Source of the DNA: DASQEH01 sp963765725
GTDB lineage: Bacteria > Actinomycetota > Actinomycetes > Propionibacteriales > Nocardioidaceae
Assembly: GCA_963765725.1 (NCBI GenBank)
Contig: CAVXXI010000002.1
Coordinates: 177,761 to 241,760 of the forward strand
Length of the DNA stretch: 64,000 bases
Direction: 5' to 3'
Each line of letters starts with the position of its first letter. Position 1 is the first letter of the stretch. A program made the position numbers and the translations under genes. Below, one piece after another: positions 42,442 through 50,732 of this stretch. Below the pieces are notes generated by a model. It worked only from the letters and a program-made list of their open reading frames with translations. It was not told where the DNA came from and made no database searches.

Positions 42442-43545
42442 ATGACCGACTCGACGACGCGCCCGCGCGGCATGGTCCGGCCGAAGCTGTGGACCCCTCG
42501 ACATGTCCAGATCACGGCGGCGGCCGCCGAGCAGCCGCACACCGCCGAGATCATGCGCCGGTTGGAGCTGGCAGGCGTCGACGACGTGCGGGTGCTCGGC
42601 TCGAACCGGCTGATGGACCTCAGGGACGGCAGCGACCGTGAGGTGTACGCACGGGCGAAGGCGACGATGGCCGTGGTCGTGGCACCGCCGAGCGCGATCA
42701 AGCCGCAACCGATCCCGCCGAGTGCCGACTGGCGCATCGACCTGGCGCGCGGGTGTCCTGCACACTGCCAGTACTGCTATCTCGCGGGCTCGCTGGCGGG
42801 GCCGCCCGTTACCCGCGTCTATGCCAACCTCGACGAAGTGCTCGCCGGCATCGGCACGCACGTCGGCCGGGGCTCGGTGACGACCGGAACCGCGGCGCGC
42901 GGCCACGAGGGCACGACCTTCGAGCTGTCGTGCTACACCGACCCGCTCGCCATCGAGCACCTCACCGGCTCGTTGGCGGAGGCGATCGAGCGGGTGGGCA
43001 CCGGCCTGTACGGGGACGCGTCGGTGCGCTTCACGACCAAGTTCGACGCCGTCGACGACCTCCTCGCGCTCTCGCACGGGCGCCGCACCAGGATGCGGAT
43101 CTCGATCAACAGCGATGACGTCGCCGGTCGGTTCGAGGGCGGTACCGCGACGGTTCCGGCGCGCATCGCCGCCCTACGCAGGATGGCGCGGGCGGGCTAC
43201 CCCGTCGGCTTGACGGTCGCGCCGATCATGCCGATCGGCGACTGGCGGGCCGCGTACGCGGACCTCCTCGACGACGTCGCTGCCGCGGTCGGCGGGTTGC
43301 CTGACCTCGACCTGACCGTCGAGGCGATCACCCACCGCTTCACGGCCTCGAGTAAGGACGTGCTGCAGGGTTGGTACCCACGCACCAGACTGGAGATGGA
43401 CGAGACTCAGCGAACCCGCAAGCGCACGAAGTTCGGCAGCACGAAGTTCGTGTACCCGCGCGAGCTGATGACCGAGCTGCGCCTGTGGTTCCAAGACGCC
43501 GTCGCCGCGCGGCTGCCCGGTGCGCCGTTGCTGTACTGGACCTGA
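42442..43545 (+). CDS. SPL-family radical SAM protein (spore photoproduct lyase-like)
   Basis: This protein of about 367 residues has the SPL-type iron-sulfur motif ARGCPAHCQYCYLAG (CxxxCxxC) and SPL-like regions VRFTTKFDAVDDLLAL, MRISINSDDVAGRFEGGT, GYPVGLTVAPIMPIGDW and TEAITHRF-like VEAITHRFT. True SPL repairs thymine spore photoproduct, but non-spore actinobacteria carry relatives of uncertain role. Starts at 42424 (GTG), 42442 (ATG) and 42472 (ATG) are all possible. It precedes a LigD-type polymerase, hinting at a DNA-repair role. Confidence 0.85.
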   Translation: MTDSTTRPRGMVRPKLWTPRHVQITAAAAEQPHTAEIMRRLELAGVDDVRVLGSNRLMDLRDGSDREVYARAKATMAVVVAPPSAIKPQPIPPSADWRIDLARGCPAHCQYCYLAGSLAGPPVTRVYANLDEVLAGIGTHVGRGSVTTGTAARGHEGTTFELSCYTDPLAIEHLTGSLAEAIERVGTGLYGDASVRFTTKFDAVDDLLALSHGRRTRMRISINSDDVAGRFEGGTATVPARIAALRRMARAGYPVGLTVAPIMPIGDWRAAYADLLDDVAAAVGGLPDLDLTVEAITHRFTASSKDVLQGWYPRTRLEMDETQRTRKRTKFGSTKFVYPRELMTELRLWFQDAVAARLPGAPLLYWT

Positions 43546-43602
43546 GACGTCGTCTCGGTGCGCCCCTGCGCTGCACCCTTTGGACCGGGCAGGATTGGCG
43601 GC

Positions 43603-44571
43603 ATGCCCGAGGAGTCGAAGTCCGGTGTCCGGCTGACGAACCTCGACCAGCCGCTGTTCGCCGAGGCCGGCGCCACCAAGCGTGACCTGGTCGACTATCT
43701 CGACGTGATCGCAGACCGTTTCGTGCCGGTGCTGGCCGGGCGCGCGCTGAGCGTCGTCCGCGTGCTGCGGGGGCAGGCACCGTTCATGCAGAAAAACCTG
43801 CCGGCGTACGCGCCGGCCTCGATATCCACGCTGGAGGTCGCGACGCAGGACGGCAAGCGGGTGGTCCACTATCCCGTGTGTGACGACCGCGAGACCCTGC
43901 TGTGGTTCGCCAACCAGCGCGCGGTCGAGTACCACCCGACACTCTTCCAGGGGCTTGCGTTCGATGCCCCGACGCACCTCGTCGTCGATCTCGACCCGCC
44001 TGCGGGCCCGGATGCATTCGCGCGAGCGGCGGACGGCGCGCTGCTGGTGCGCCAGGCGCTCAGCGACGTCGGCATGACGGCGCTGGCGAAGACCAGCGGG
44101 GCGAAGGGCGTACACGTCGTCGTGCCGCTGGCACCGGGCCAACCGGCGATCGATGTGGCAGCCGCCACGCGCGCTGTCGCCGCCCGCGCGGAACGGCTCG
44201 ATCCCGGGCTGGCGACGACGGCATTCGTCGTCGAGGAACGCGAGGGCAAGGTCTTCATCGACGCGACTCGGGCCGGTGGGGGCACCGTGGTCGCCGCGTA
44301 CAGTCCTCGGGTACGCCCCGGCGTCCCCGTCTCGCTCCCGCTGGAGTGGGACGACCTCACCGCATCGTCGCCTGCGGACTTCACGATCGCCACCGTGCCG
44401 GAGCTGCTGGGAGACACCGACCCGTGGACCCTCTTGATGCCACCGCAGCAGGTCCTGGACCGCGGGCTCGTGGAGGAAGGACACACCATCCCGGTCGCCC
44501 GGGTGGCCGCGATGCATGCAGGAAAGCGCCGTGCTCGGGCCCGGCGGGATGCCGCGGGGTCGGAGAGCTGA
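43603..44571 (+). CDS. LigD-type polymerase/primase domain protein (NHEJ)
   Basis: This 322-residue stand-alone LigD POL domain (archaeo-eukaryotic primase fold) has the catalytic aspartates in HLVVDLDPPAG, the KTSGAKGVHVVVPL segment, and YSPRVRPGVPVSLPLEWDDL near the end. In bacterial non-homologous end joining this domain fills gaps with ribonucleotides, with Ku and LigD ligase. No ku or ligase gene is in the window, so partners must lie elsewhere. A lysine/arginine-rich tail follows. It starts 57 bases after the SPL-like gene, on the same strand. Confidence 0.88.
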   Translation: MPEESKSGVRLTNLDQPLFAEAGATKRDLVDYLDVIADRFVPVLAGRALSVVRVLRGQAPFMQKNLPAYAPASISTLEVATQDGKRVVHYPVCDDRETLLWFANQRAVEYHPTLFQGLAFDAPTHLVVDLDPPAGPDAFARAADGALLVRQALSDVGMTALAKTSGAKGVHVVVPLAPGQPAIDVAAATRAVAARAERLDPGLATTAFVVEEREGKVFIDATRAGGGTVVAAYSPRVRPGVPVSLPLEWDDLTASSPADFTIATVPELLGDTDPWTLLMPPQQVLDRGLVEEGHTIPVARVAAMHAGKRRARARRDAAGSES

Positions 44572-44590
44572 CCGGCGTCTGTCAAGAGTT

Positions 44591-44604
44591 CAAGCGCGCG
44601 CTTG
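44591..44604. other. Perfect 14-bp palindrome between convergent genes
   Basis: CAAGCGCGCGCTTG is a perfect palindrome in the 84-base gap between the convergent LigD-type gene and rpmB. It may be part of a bidirectional stop signal or a protein site. There is no T-tract on either side. Confidence 0.3.
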
Positions 44605-44655
44605 CTGCTACGCGAAGGGACGCCCGATACGTGAGCTGTGCCGAAGATGCGGCTT

Positions 44656-44901
44656 TCAGGCCTTTGCGTCAGCCTTCGCCTTGGCCGCCCGCGACGCCAG
44701 GTCGCCCTTCTTCAGGCACGAGGTGCACACTCGCAGCCGCGTGGGCGTCCCGTTGATGACCGTGTGGGAGATCTGGATGTTCGGGTTGAAACGACGAGGC
44801 TTGCGGCTCTTGACGAACCGGTGCTGAGCGTTCTTGCCCAACTTCTTTATCCGTCGCCCGAATCGGGGCTCCTTGCCACAGACATCACAACGGGCAGACA
44901 C
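44656..44901 (-). CDS. rpmB: 50S ribosomal protein L28 (zinc-binding type)
   Basis: This 81-residue protein begins ARCDVCGKEPRFGRRIKKLGKNAQHRF and ends with CTSCLKKGDLASRAAK. Two CxxC pairs form the four-cysteine zinc ribbon of the C+ L28 form. It is a structural protein of the large ribosomal subunit. The GTG at 44901 has AGGAG upstream, better than a longer frame to 44931. It is a single gene, divergent from the SOS-boxed DUF222 gene. Confidence 0.95.
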   Translation of the reverse strand: MSARCDVCGKEPRFGRRIKKLGKNAQHRFVKSRKPRRFNPNIQISHTVINGTPTRLRVCTSCLKKGDLASRAAKAKADAKA

Positions 44902-45137
44902 TGGGTCACTCCTACGGCGGGGGCTGGGCACGCCGGGCTGACCGGGGCCTCTGACAACCGCGAAAGTCTAGCATTCACGGGCATGGTGCCTGTAATCCTG
45001 AGGTGCGTCCCGCGCGGCTCGGGCACCGACTCCCAGCGGTGGCGACCATCGGCCGTGCGCCCCCGTCGGACTGTCTGAATGCTGGCCGTCCACAGGCGGT
45101 CTCGCGCTTCGCCTTCTGTCGTCGCCAACGAGTAAAA

Positions 45138-45153
45138 TCGTACACATGTTCGA
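45138..45153. promoter_or_regulatory. SOS (LexA) box overlapping a start codon
   Basis: TCGTACACATGTTCGA matches the actinobacterial LexA box TCGAACN4GTTCGA at 11 of 12 fixed positions. The ATG of the DUF222 gene lies inside it. A TAAAAT element at 45133-45138 could be the -10 region, so LexA would block initiation of a leaderless message. Confidence 0.75.
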
Positions 45154-46606
45154 TATCGATCTGAGCACATTAAACGCCGAGGCGACGCTGCGTCACGTCA
45201 CCGCGCTGCGTGCGGTCGCCGAGCAGGCCGACCGGGCGCTGTTGATGTCAGCGGCGCACTGGGCGGACCTGCACGGAGTGGTCGATGCAGCGCCGAGTGC
45301 GCTCCCGGGCACCGAGCGGCTCGTCCGCCTCGGTGGGGACGGGACACCTGAGGTAGCCGAGTTCGCCGCCGCCGAGCTCGGCGCTGAGCTGTCGCTTTCG
45401 CCGTACGCGGCGAGCCTGCTGATGGCCGACGCGCTCGACCTGCGGCACCGGCTGCCGGTGCTGTGGGGACGGATCTGCGCCGGTGAGGTCAAGCCCTGGA
45501 TCGGCCGCAAGGTGGCGCAGGCCACCCGGCAGTTGTCCGCGGCAGCAGTGGAGCCCGTTGACGTGACGGTGGCGCGCTGGGCCGACCGCTTGACCTGGTC
45601 GCGGCTGGCGGGAGTCCTCTACGCCGCCGTCGTGGCCGCCGACCCGACGGCAGCCGAGACCGCCGCCGACCAGGCCCGCGAGGAGTGTGGGGTGTGGGTG
45701 AGCCGCTCGAGTGACCACGGCACCAAGACGGTGTTCATCCGGGCCGAGGCGCCCGACGCCATCTGGTTCGATGCGACCATCGACCGGATCGCCGACGGCA
45801 TCGCCATCCTCGGGGACCCCTCGAGCAAGGACGCCCGTCGAGCCCGCGCCGTCGGGATCATCGCCCACCCCCAGCAGACCCTCGAGCTCTTCGACCAGTC
45901 TGCCGCCGCCTTGGGCAACGTCGCTGACACGGCGACTGAGGACCGTCTGCCCGAGGACACGGCCGCCGAGATCGCTACGGGCGCTACCGGCCGGCCGAAG
46001 CCGCGCGTCGACGCCCGACCCGCGGCGACGTTGTACGTCCATCTCGCGGCCGGCGCATTCAGTGGCGCCGCTGCCTTCGGCGACGGTGAAGCGAGCGGCG
46101 GCAAGGGTTGGCCGGTCGCGCGCGTGGAGGGGGTCGGGCCGGTCACCGTCGGCCAGGCGCAACGATGGCTCGGGCACTGCCGAGTCACGGTCAAGCCCGT
46201 CCTCGACCTGGCAGGTGTCGCCCCTGTCGACGGCTACGAGATCCCCGACCGTCTTCGCGAAGCCGTGCACCTGCTGAGCCCCGCCGACGTGTTCCCGTAC
46301 GCCACCAGCACCCGCCGTTGCGGTGACATCGACCACACCGTCGCCTACACGCCGCCCATGACCGATCGCGCTGCCGGCGCGACAACGCACCCGGGCGACG
46401 ACCCGTCGGCTGACAGCGGCGGACCACCGGCACCGACCCGCATCGGCAACCTCGCCCCGATGACCCGCTTCCACCACCGCATCAAGACCCACGGTCGATG
46501 GAAGGTGGTGCAGCCCTACCCCGGCGTTTTCGTCTGGCGATCACCACACGGCCGCTTGTACCTCGTCGACCACACCGGCACGCGCAGACTTCCGCGCGCC
46601 GCCTGA
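45146..46606 (+). CDS. DUF222/13E12-type HNH endonuclease-like protein
   Basis: This 486-residue protein has an N-terminal DUF222 helical region (HVTALRAVAEQADRALLMSAAHWADLH, ELSLSPYAASLLMADALDLRHRLPVLW, GEVKPWIGRKVAQATRQLS) and a C-terminal HNH-like region with RRCGDIDHTVAY and NLAPMTRFHHRIKTHGRW. The usual CxxC zinc pairs around HNH are not visible. Related 13E12-repeat genes in mycobacteria are LexA-regulated, matching the SOS box over this start. Role is probably DNA cleavage or repair, unproven. After it, 46607-46926 contains no convincing gene. Confidence 0.88.
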   Translation: MFDIDLSTLNAEATLRHVTALRAVAEQADRALLMSAAHWADLHGVVDAAPSALPGTERLVRLGGDGTPEVAEFAAAELGAELSLSPYAASLLMADALDLRHRLPVLWGRICAGEVKPWIGRKVAQATRQLSAAAVEPVDVTVARWADRLTWSRLAGVLYAAVVAADPTAAETAADQAREECGVWVSRSSDHGTKTVFIRAEAPDAIWFDATIDRIADGIAILGDPSSKDARRARAVGIIAHPQQTLELFDQSAAALGNVADTATEDRLPEDTAAEIATGATGRPKPRVDARPAATLYVHLAAGAFSGAAAFGDGEASGGKGWPVARVEGVGPVTVGQAQRWLGHCRVTVKPVLDLAGVAPVDGYEIPDRLREAVHLLSPADVFPYATSTRRCGDIDHTVAYTPPMTDRAAGATTHPGDDPSADSGGPPAPTRIGNLAPMTRFHHRIKTHGRWKVVQPYPGVFVWRSPHGRLYLVDHTGTRRLPRAA

Positions 46607-46926
46607 CCACCTGCACGCAGCCCGCGCCAATCGGCTGACGCTCGGCGAAACCCTCCGGGCCCGGCTGCGTACCCTGGCACGGGCCGTTCGCGACACCCCG
46701 CTGGGCACCGACCACGGGCTGCTCGTACGTCTCGACGAGGCGACCTGTCCGCAACGCCGGCTCAGGCCTGATCGACCCGGCAATCCGACCCGCCACGACG
46801 GTCCTGCTGCGCGGAGGATGAACCAGCTGTCGCGGGCTCCGGTGCAGCCACTTGCGTCGGGAAGGGGAGACGTGAATCGGTTAAGCGATCGACTCCCCTC
46901 CCACGGCCATCTACCCTCGTCGTGCG

Positions 46927-48798
46927 ATGCAGAACTTCCCCCCGCCGGTCAACGCGTTCGTCACGTTCCCCGGAGAGACCCCTACTTCGGCGCCGGATCT
47001 GGGATCCCCGTCGCGGTTCCTCAGGTGGCACTTGCGACAGCAGGCACCGGTCGTCATCAGCGCCACCGTGGTCGGCGTTCTCTGGCAGCTGCCCCTGACG
47101 ATCGGGCCGTTCCTCATCGGCCGAGCCGTCGACAAGGGGATCCTCGCTCACTCTGTGGGGGCGACGTTGCAGTGGAGCGGGCTGCTGCTGGTCGTGACGA
47201 TCATCGGTGCGATCTTCGGCATCGCGATGCACACCCTGGTGGTCCGCAGCTGGCTGATTGCCCTGTACAGCACGACGCTGCTCGTGACGCGGAAGGCCGT
47301 ACAGCTGGGACATGTGCTCCCTCGGCGTACTCCGACCGGTGAGGTGCTGAGCGTCGCGGCCAGCGACGCGGACGAGTTCGGAGGCCTGACCGAGATCACG
47401 GCACGCGGCCTGTCCCAGCTCGTCGCCTATCTGACGGTGGCCACGATCGTGCTGCTGACGTCCCCGAAGCTGGGCCTGATGGTGCTGGCCGCCGCGCCGG
47501 TACTGGTCGGCGTGGCACTGCCGCTCCTTCGTCCTCTGCACCGTCGCCAGCAGGCGGAGCGATCGCGCACCTCGACGCTCACGTCGATGGCTACCGACAT
47601 CGTCGCGGGCCTACGGATCCTCCGCGGCATCGGCGGTGAGAGCGTCTTCGGCCGCAACTACGCCAGCCAGTCCCAGTTCACCCGGAAGGCCGGGGTCTCC
47701 GCAGGCGTCTGGCAGGCCGCGATCGAGGCCGTGGGTGTGCTCATGTCGGGCTGCTTCCTCGTGCTGCTCATGTACACCGGCACGCGCGCAGTCGACTCCG
47801 GGGCGCTCACCGTCGGTCAGCTCGTGAGCTTCCTCGGCTACGGGCTCTTCATGGTCGGGCCGATCCGGACGTTCTTCGAGTTCGCCCAGAAGCTCACTCG
47901 GGCGATGGTGTCCGCCCAGAAGGCGATAGCGGTGCTCGAGCTCACCCCTCCCTGGAGCGAGCCCGTCGCCCTCGCGTCCCTGCCCGCCCACGGGGAGCTC
48001 GTGGACGAGGCGAGTGGCTTCGTCGCCCGACCGGGAGAGCTGACGGTTGTCGTGAGCTCGGTACCCGAGTCGACGGCCGCGCTCGCGGACCGGCTCGGCC
48101 GGTGGTTCACCGTCGAGGAGGAGCCCCCGCCACTGGTGGAAGCCACCGGCCGCCGGTGGGGGCGCCGCGCGCGGGCGCAACAGCAGGAGCGCCGACAGCT
48201 GCTGGCGGCGCACGACGCCGCTCGAGCGGCTCAGCCGTGGGGCGTCACGTACGGAGGCCTCGACCTCGGCCGCGTGCCACTCGACGAGCTGCGCCGCACC
48301 ATCCTCGTGAGCGACACGAACAGCCAGCTCTTCGCCGGCACCCTGCAGGACGCCGTCGACCCCCACCACGTGCTGGCGCGCGAGCAGGCTGAGCAGGCAC
48401 TGCGCACGGCGGCGGCAGAGGACGTGTACGACGCACTGCCGGGCGGTTGGGCCGGCGAGCTCGACGAGCGCGGCCGCGGCCTGTCGGGTGGCCAGCGCCA
48501 GCGAGTCGTGCTGGCGCGTGCGCTCGCGGCCGATCCGAGGGTCCTGGTACTGGTCGAGCCCACGTCCGCAGTCGACGCCCACACCGAGGCGCGGATCGCC
48601 GAGCGGCTCGCACACCACCGGCGGGGACGGACCACGATCGTGACCACGGTGTCCCCCCTCTGGCTCCACCATGCCGATCACGTCGTACTTCTCTCCGGCG
48701 GTCGCGTGGTGGCCGAGGGTACGCACGAGGAACTGTTGGCCGAGGAGCCCGACTACCGCGACGTCGTGATCCGCAGTATGAGCGACAGCCATGTCTGA
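46927..48798 (+). CDS. ABC exporter half, degenerate Walker A/B
   Basis: The protein has 623 residues. Six transmembrane helices (APVVISATVVGVLWQLPLTIG, LLLVVTIIGAIFGIAMHTLV, LVAYLTVATIVLLTSP and others) are followed by an NBD whose P-loop is replaced by VVVSSVPESTAALADRL near residue 377 and whose Walker B is VLVLVEPTSAVD near 540, lacking the aspartate. The signature GLSGGQRQR (about residue 519) is intact. It overlaps the next exporter half by eight bases. It should pair with it so that its LSGGQ completes the single working ATP site. Confidence 0.9.
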   Translation: MQNFPPPVNAFVTFPGETPTSAPDLGSPSRFLRWHLRQQAPVVISATVVGVLWQLPLTIGPFLIGRAVDKGILAHSVGATLQWSGLLLVVTIIGAIFGIAMHTLVVRSWLIALYSTTLLVTRKAVQLGHVLPRRTPTGEVLSVAASDADEFGGLTEITARGLSQLVAYLTVATIVLLTSPKLGLMVLAAAPVLVGVALPLLRPLHRRQQAERSRTSTLTSMATDIVAGLRILRGIGGESVFGRNYASQSQFTRKAGVSAGVWQAAIEAVGVLMSGCFLVLLMYTGTRAVDSGALTVGQLVSFLGYGLFMVGPIRTFFEFAQKLTRAMVSAQKAIAVLELTPPWSEPVALASLPAHGELVDEASGFVARPGELTVVVSSVPESTAALADRLGRWFTVEEEPPPLVEATGRRWGRRARAQQQERRQLLAAHDAARAAQPWGVTYGGLDLGRVPLDELRRTILVSDTNSQLFAGTLQDAVDPHHVLAREQAEQALRTAAAEDVYDALPGGWAGELDERGRGLSGGQRQRVVLARALAADPRVLVLVEPTSAVDAHTEARIAERLAHHRRGRTTIVTTVSPLWLHHADHVVLLSGGRVVAEGTHEELLAEEPDYRDVVIRSMSDSHV

Positions 48799-50713
48799 CC
48801 TGCTGTCGACGTCGGCACAGACGTGGCGCGACACCGCTCTCGACCCACCGGTGCTGCCGCCGGAGCTCACGACGGCGCCCGTCGAGACCTCCGTACACCA
48901 GCGCATCGAGGGCATGCGCGAGCGACACCGCGTGCGCCGAGAGCGGGCCGAGAAGGTCTACGCCGACTCGCGAAGCCCGGCGCGCGGATGGCCGGTTGCC
49001 GACGAGCGCGAGGTGGTGCGCTTCGTCGCCGCGATGATCGCCCGGAAGCGCGGCTCGTTCATCGCACTCGTAGTGCTCAACGCCCTGGCCGCCGGTACGG
49101 CCCTCGCCATACCGCGGCTTCTCGGGGGGCTCATCGACCGCGTCACCGCCCCTGGCCCGGCCGTCGGCCTTGGCTCGTTGTCGCTGGTGATCGTGGCGGT
49201 CGTCGTGGCCCAGTCGGCGTTCACCTTCGCCGGCCAGGTCACGTCCACGCTGTTCGGGCAGAACCTGCTGGCGTCGATGCGCGAGTACGTCGTCGAGACG
49301 ATCCTGCGGCTGCCCCTGAGTCGCGTCGAAGGGGCCAGCACCGGCGACCTCGTCACCCGCGTCACTCGTGACGTGGGCACGATGACCCGCGCGGTCCAGT
49401 CGGGCCTGCCCATGGCGGTCATCGCCTCCCTCACCGTCGTGCTGTCCGTCGGCGCGATGGTCCTCAACTCCGTCGTGCTGGCGCTGCCCGCCCTCCTCGT
49501 GGTGGCTCCTTCGGTCATCCAGGTTCGGCGCTACCTGCGCCGAGCCTCGAAGTGCTACATCGCCGAGGGCGCCTCGTACTCGCGTATCAACACGACCCTG
49601 ACCGAGACGGTCGAGGGCACGCGTACCGTCGAGGCGCTGGGGCTGGCACATCGCCGGGTTCGGGCCGAAGAGGGCGACGTCGCAGTGTCGGCACAGGCGG
49701 AGCGGTACGGTCTCACGCTGCGGAACCTGCTCTTCACGGTGATCGACGTCGCCTTCAACCTGCCGGGCGTGATCACCGTCCTCGTCGGCGCCTGGGGCTA
49801 CTGGAACGGGTACGTGACGCTCGGGCAGATCACCGCCGCCGTGCTCTACGTCGCGGCGATCTCGGGGCCGCTCGATCGGCTGGTCAGCGAGGTCGACCGT
49901 CTCCAGGTCGGCGCCGCGTCCACCGCTCGACTGCTCGGCATCGCCACCGTGCCGCCCGACCGGGTGCCCGGCGCCGCGATCCCGGCCGGTCCCGAGCTCG
50001 TCGGAGAAGACCTCCGCTTCGCGTACCGGCCCGGCCATGACGTGCTCCACGGCGTCGACTTCAAACCGCGTGTCGGTGAACGGATCGCGATCGTCGGCCC
50101 CAGCGGGTCAGGAAAGTCGACGCTCGGCCGGCTGCTCGCAGGAATCAACGGGCCCCGTACCGGCTCGGTCCGCGTGGGCGGGGTCGACCTCATCGCGCTA
50201 CCTCTGGAGTACCTGCGCGATGAGGTGGCCCTGGTGACGCAGGAGCACCACGTCTTCGTGGGCTCGGTTCGAGACAACATCGTGCTCGGCCGCGAGACCG
50301 CGGACGACCAGGCGGTGTGGGCGGCGCTGGCCGCCGTCGGCTCCGCGGACTGGGTCCGCCGGCTGCCCAACCAGCTGGACACCAGAGTCGGGTCGGGGAA
50401 CCTGGCGCTGACTCCCGCACAGGCTCAGCAGGTCGCGATGGCGAGACTGGTCATCGCCGACCCTCACACCCTCGTTCTCGACGAAGCGACGTCGCTGATC
50501 GACCCGCGGACCGCACGTACGCTCGAGGGTTCGGTGCACGCACTGCTCGTCGGGCGCACGGTCATCGCCATCGCACACCGCCTGCACACCGCCCACGACG
50601 CCGACCGGGTCGCGGTGGTCATCGACGGACGGATCGTCGAGCTCGGCAGCCACGACGAGCTCGTCGCACTGGACGGCGAGTACGCCGGCCTCTGGCGTGC
50701 GTGGACCACCTGA
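48791..50713 (+). CDS. ABC exporter half, degenerate signature motif
   Basis: The protein has 640 residues. A cytoplasmic N-terminus of about 80 residues precedes six helices, then an NBD with intact Walker A GPSGSGKSTLGRLL (near 436) and Walker B HTLVLDEATSLID (near 561), but the signature is LTPAQAQQ (near 539) instead of LSGGQ. The switch histidine in IAIAHRLHT is present. This is the mirror image of the defects in the upstream subunit, so the two form a heterodimer with one competent site. Substrate unknown; such pairs often export peptides or drugs. Confidence 0.92.
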   Translation: MSDLLSTSAQTWRDTALDPPVLPPELTTAPVETSVHQRIEGMRERHRVRRERAEKVYADSRSPARGWPVADEREVVRFVAAMIARKRGSFIALVVLNALAAGTALAIPRLLGGLIDRVTAPGPAVGLGSLSLVIVAVVVAQSAFTFAGQVTSTLFGQNLLASMREYVVETILRLPLSRVEGASTGDLVTRVTRDVGTMTRAVQSGLPMAVIASLTVVLSVGAMVLNSVVLALPALLVVAPSVIQVRRYLRRASKCYIAEGASYSRINTTLTETVEGTRTVEALGLAHRRVRAEEGDVAVSAQAERYGLTLRNLLFTVIDVAFNLPGVITVLVGAWGYWNGYVTLGQITAAVLYVAAISGPLDRLVSEVDRLQVGAASTARLLGIATVPPDRVPGAAIPAGPELVGEDLRFAYRPGHDVLHGVDFKPRVGERIAIVGPSGSGKSTLGRLLAGINGPRTGSVRVGGVDLIALPLEYLRDEVALVTQEHHVFVGSVRDNIVLGRETADDQAVWAALAAVGSADWVRRLPNQLDTRVGSGNLALTPAQAQQVAMARLVIADPHTLVLDEATSLIDPRTARTLEGSVHALLVGRTVIAIAHRLHTAHDADRVAVVIDGRIVELGSHDELVALDGEYAGLWRAWTT

Positions 50714-50732
50714 GTGCCCCTAGGTTCACCTC

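Noticed and set aside
46607..46926. A short gene between the DUF222 gene and the ABC exporter (frame with ANRLTLGETLRARLRTLAR).
   Set aside because: It reads plausibly for about 55 codons but has no start with a ribosome site. It may be a frameshifted tail of the DUF222 gene, but I could not support either.
48245..50050. 601-codon minus-strand frame opposite the ABC exporter genes.
   Set aside because: Shadow of the two exporter subunits.
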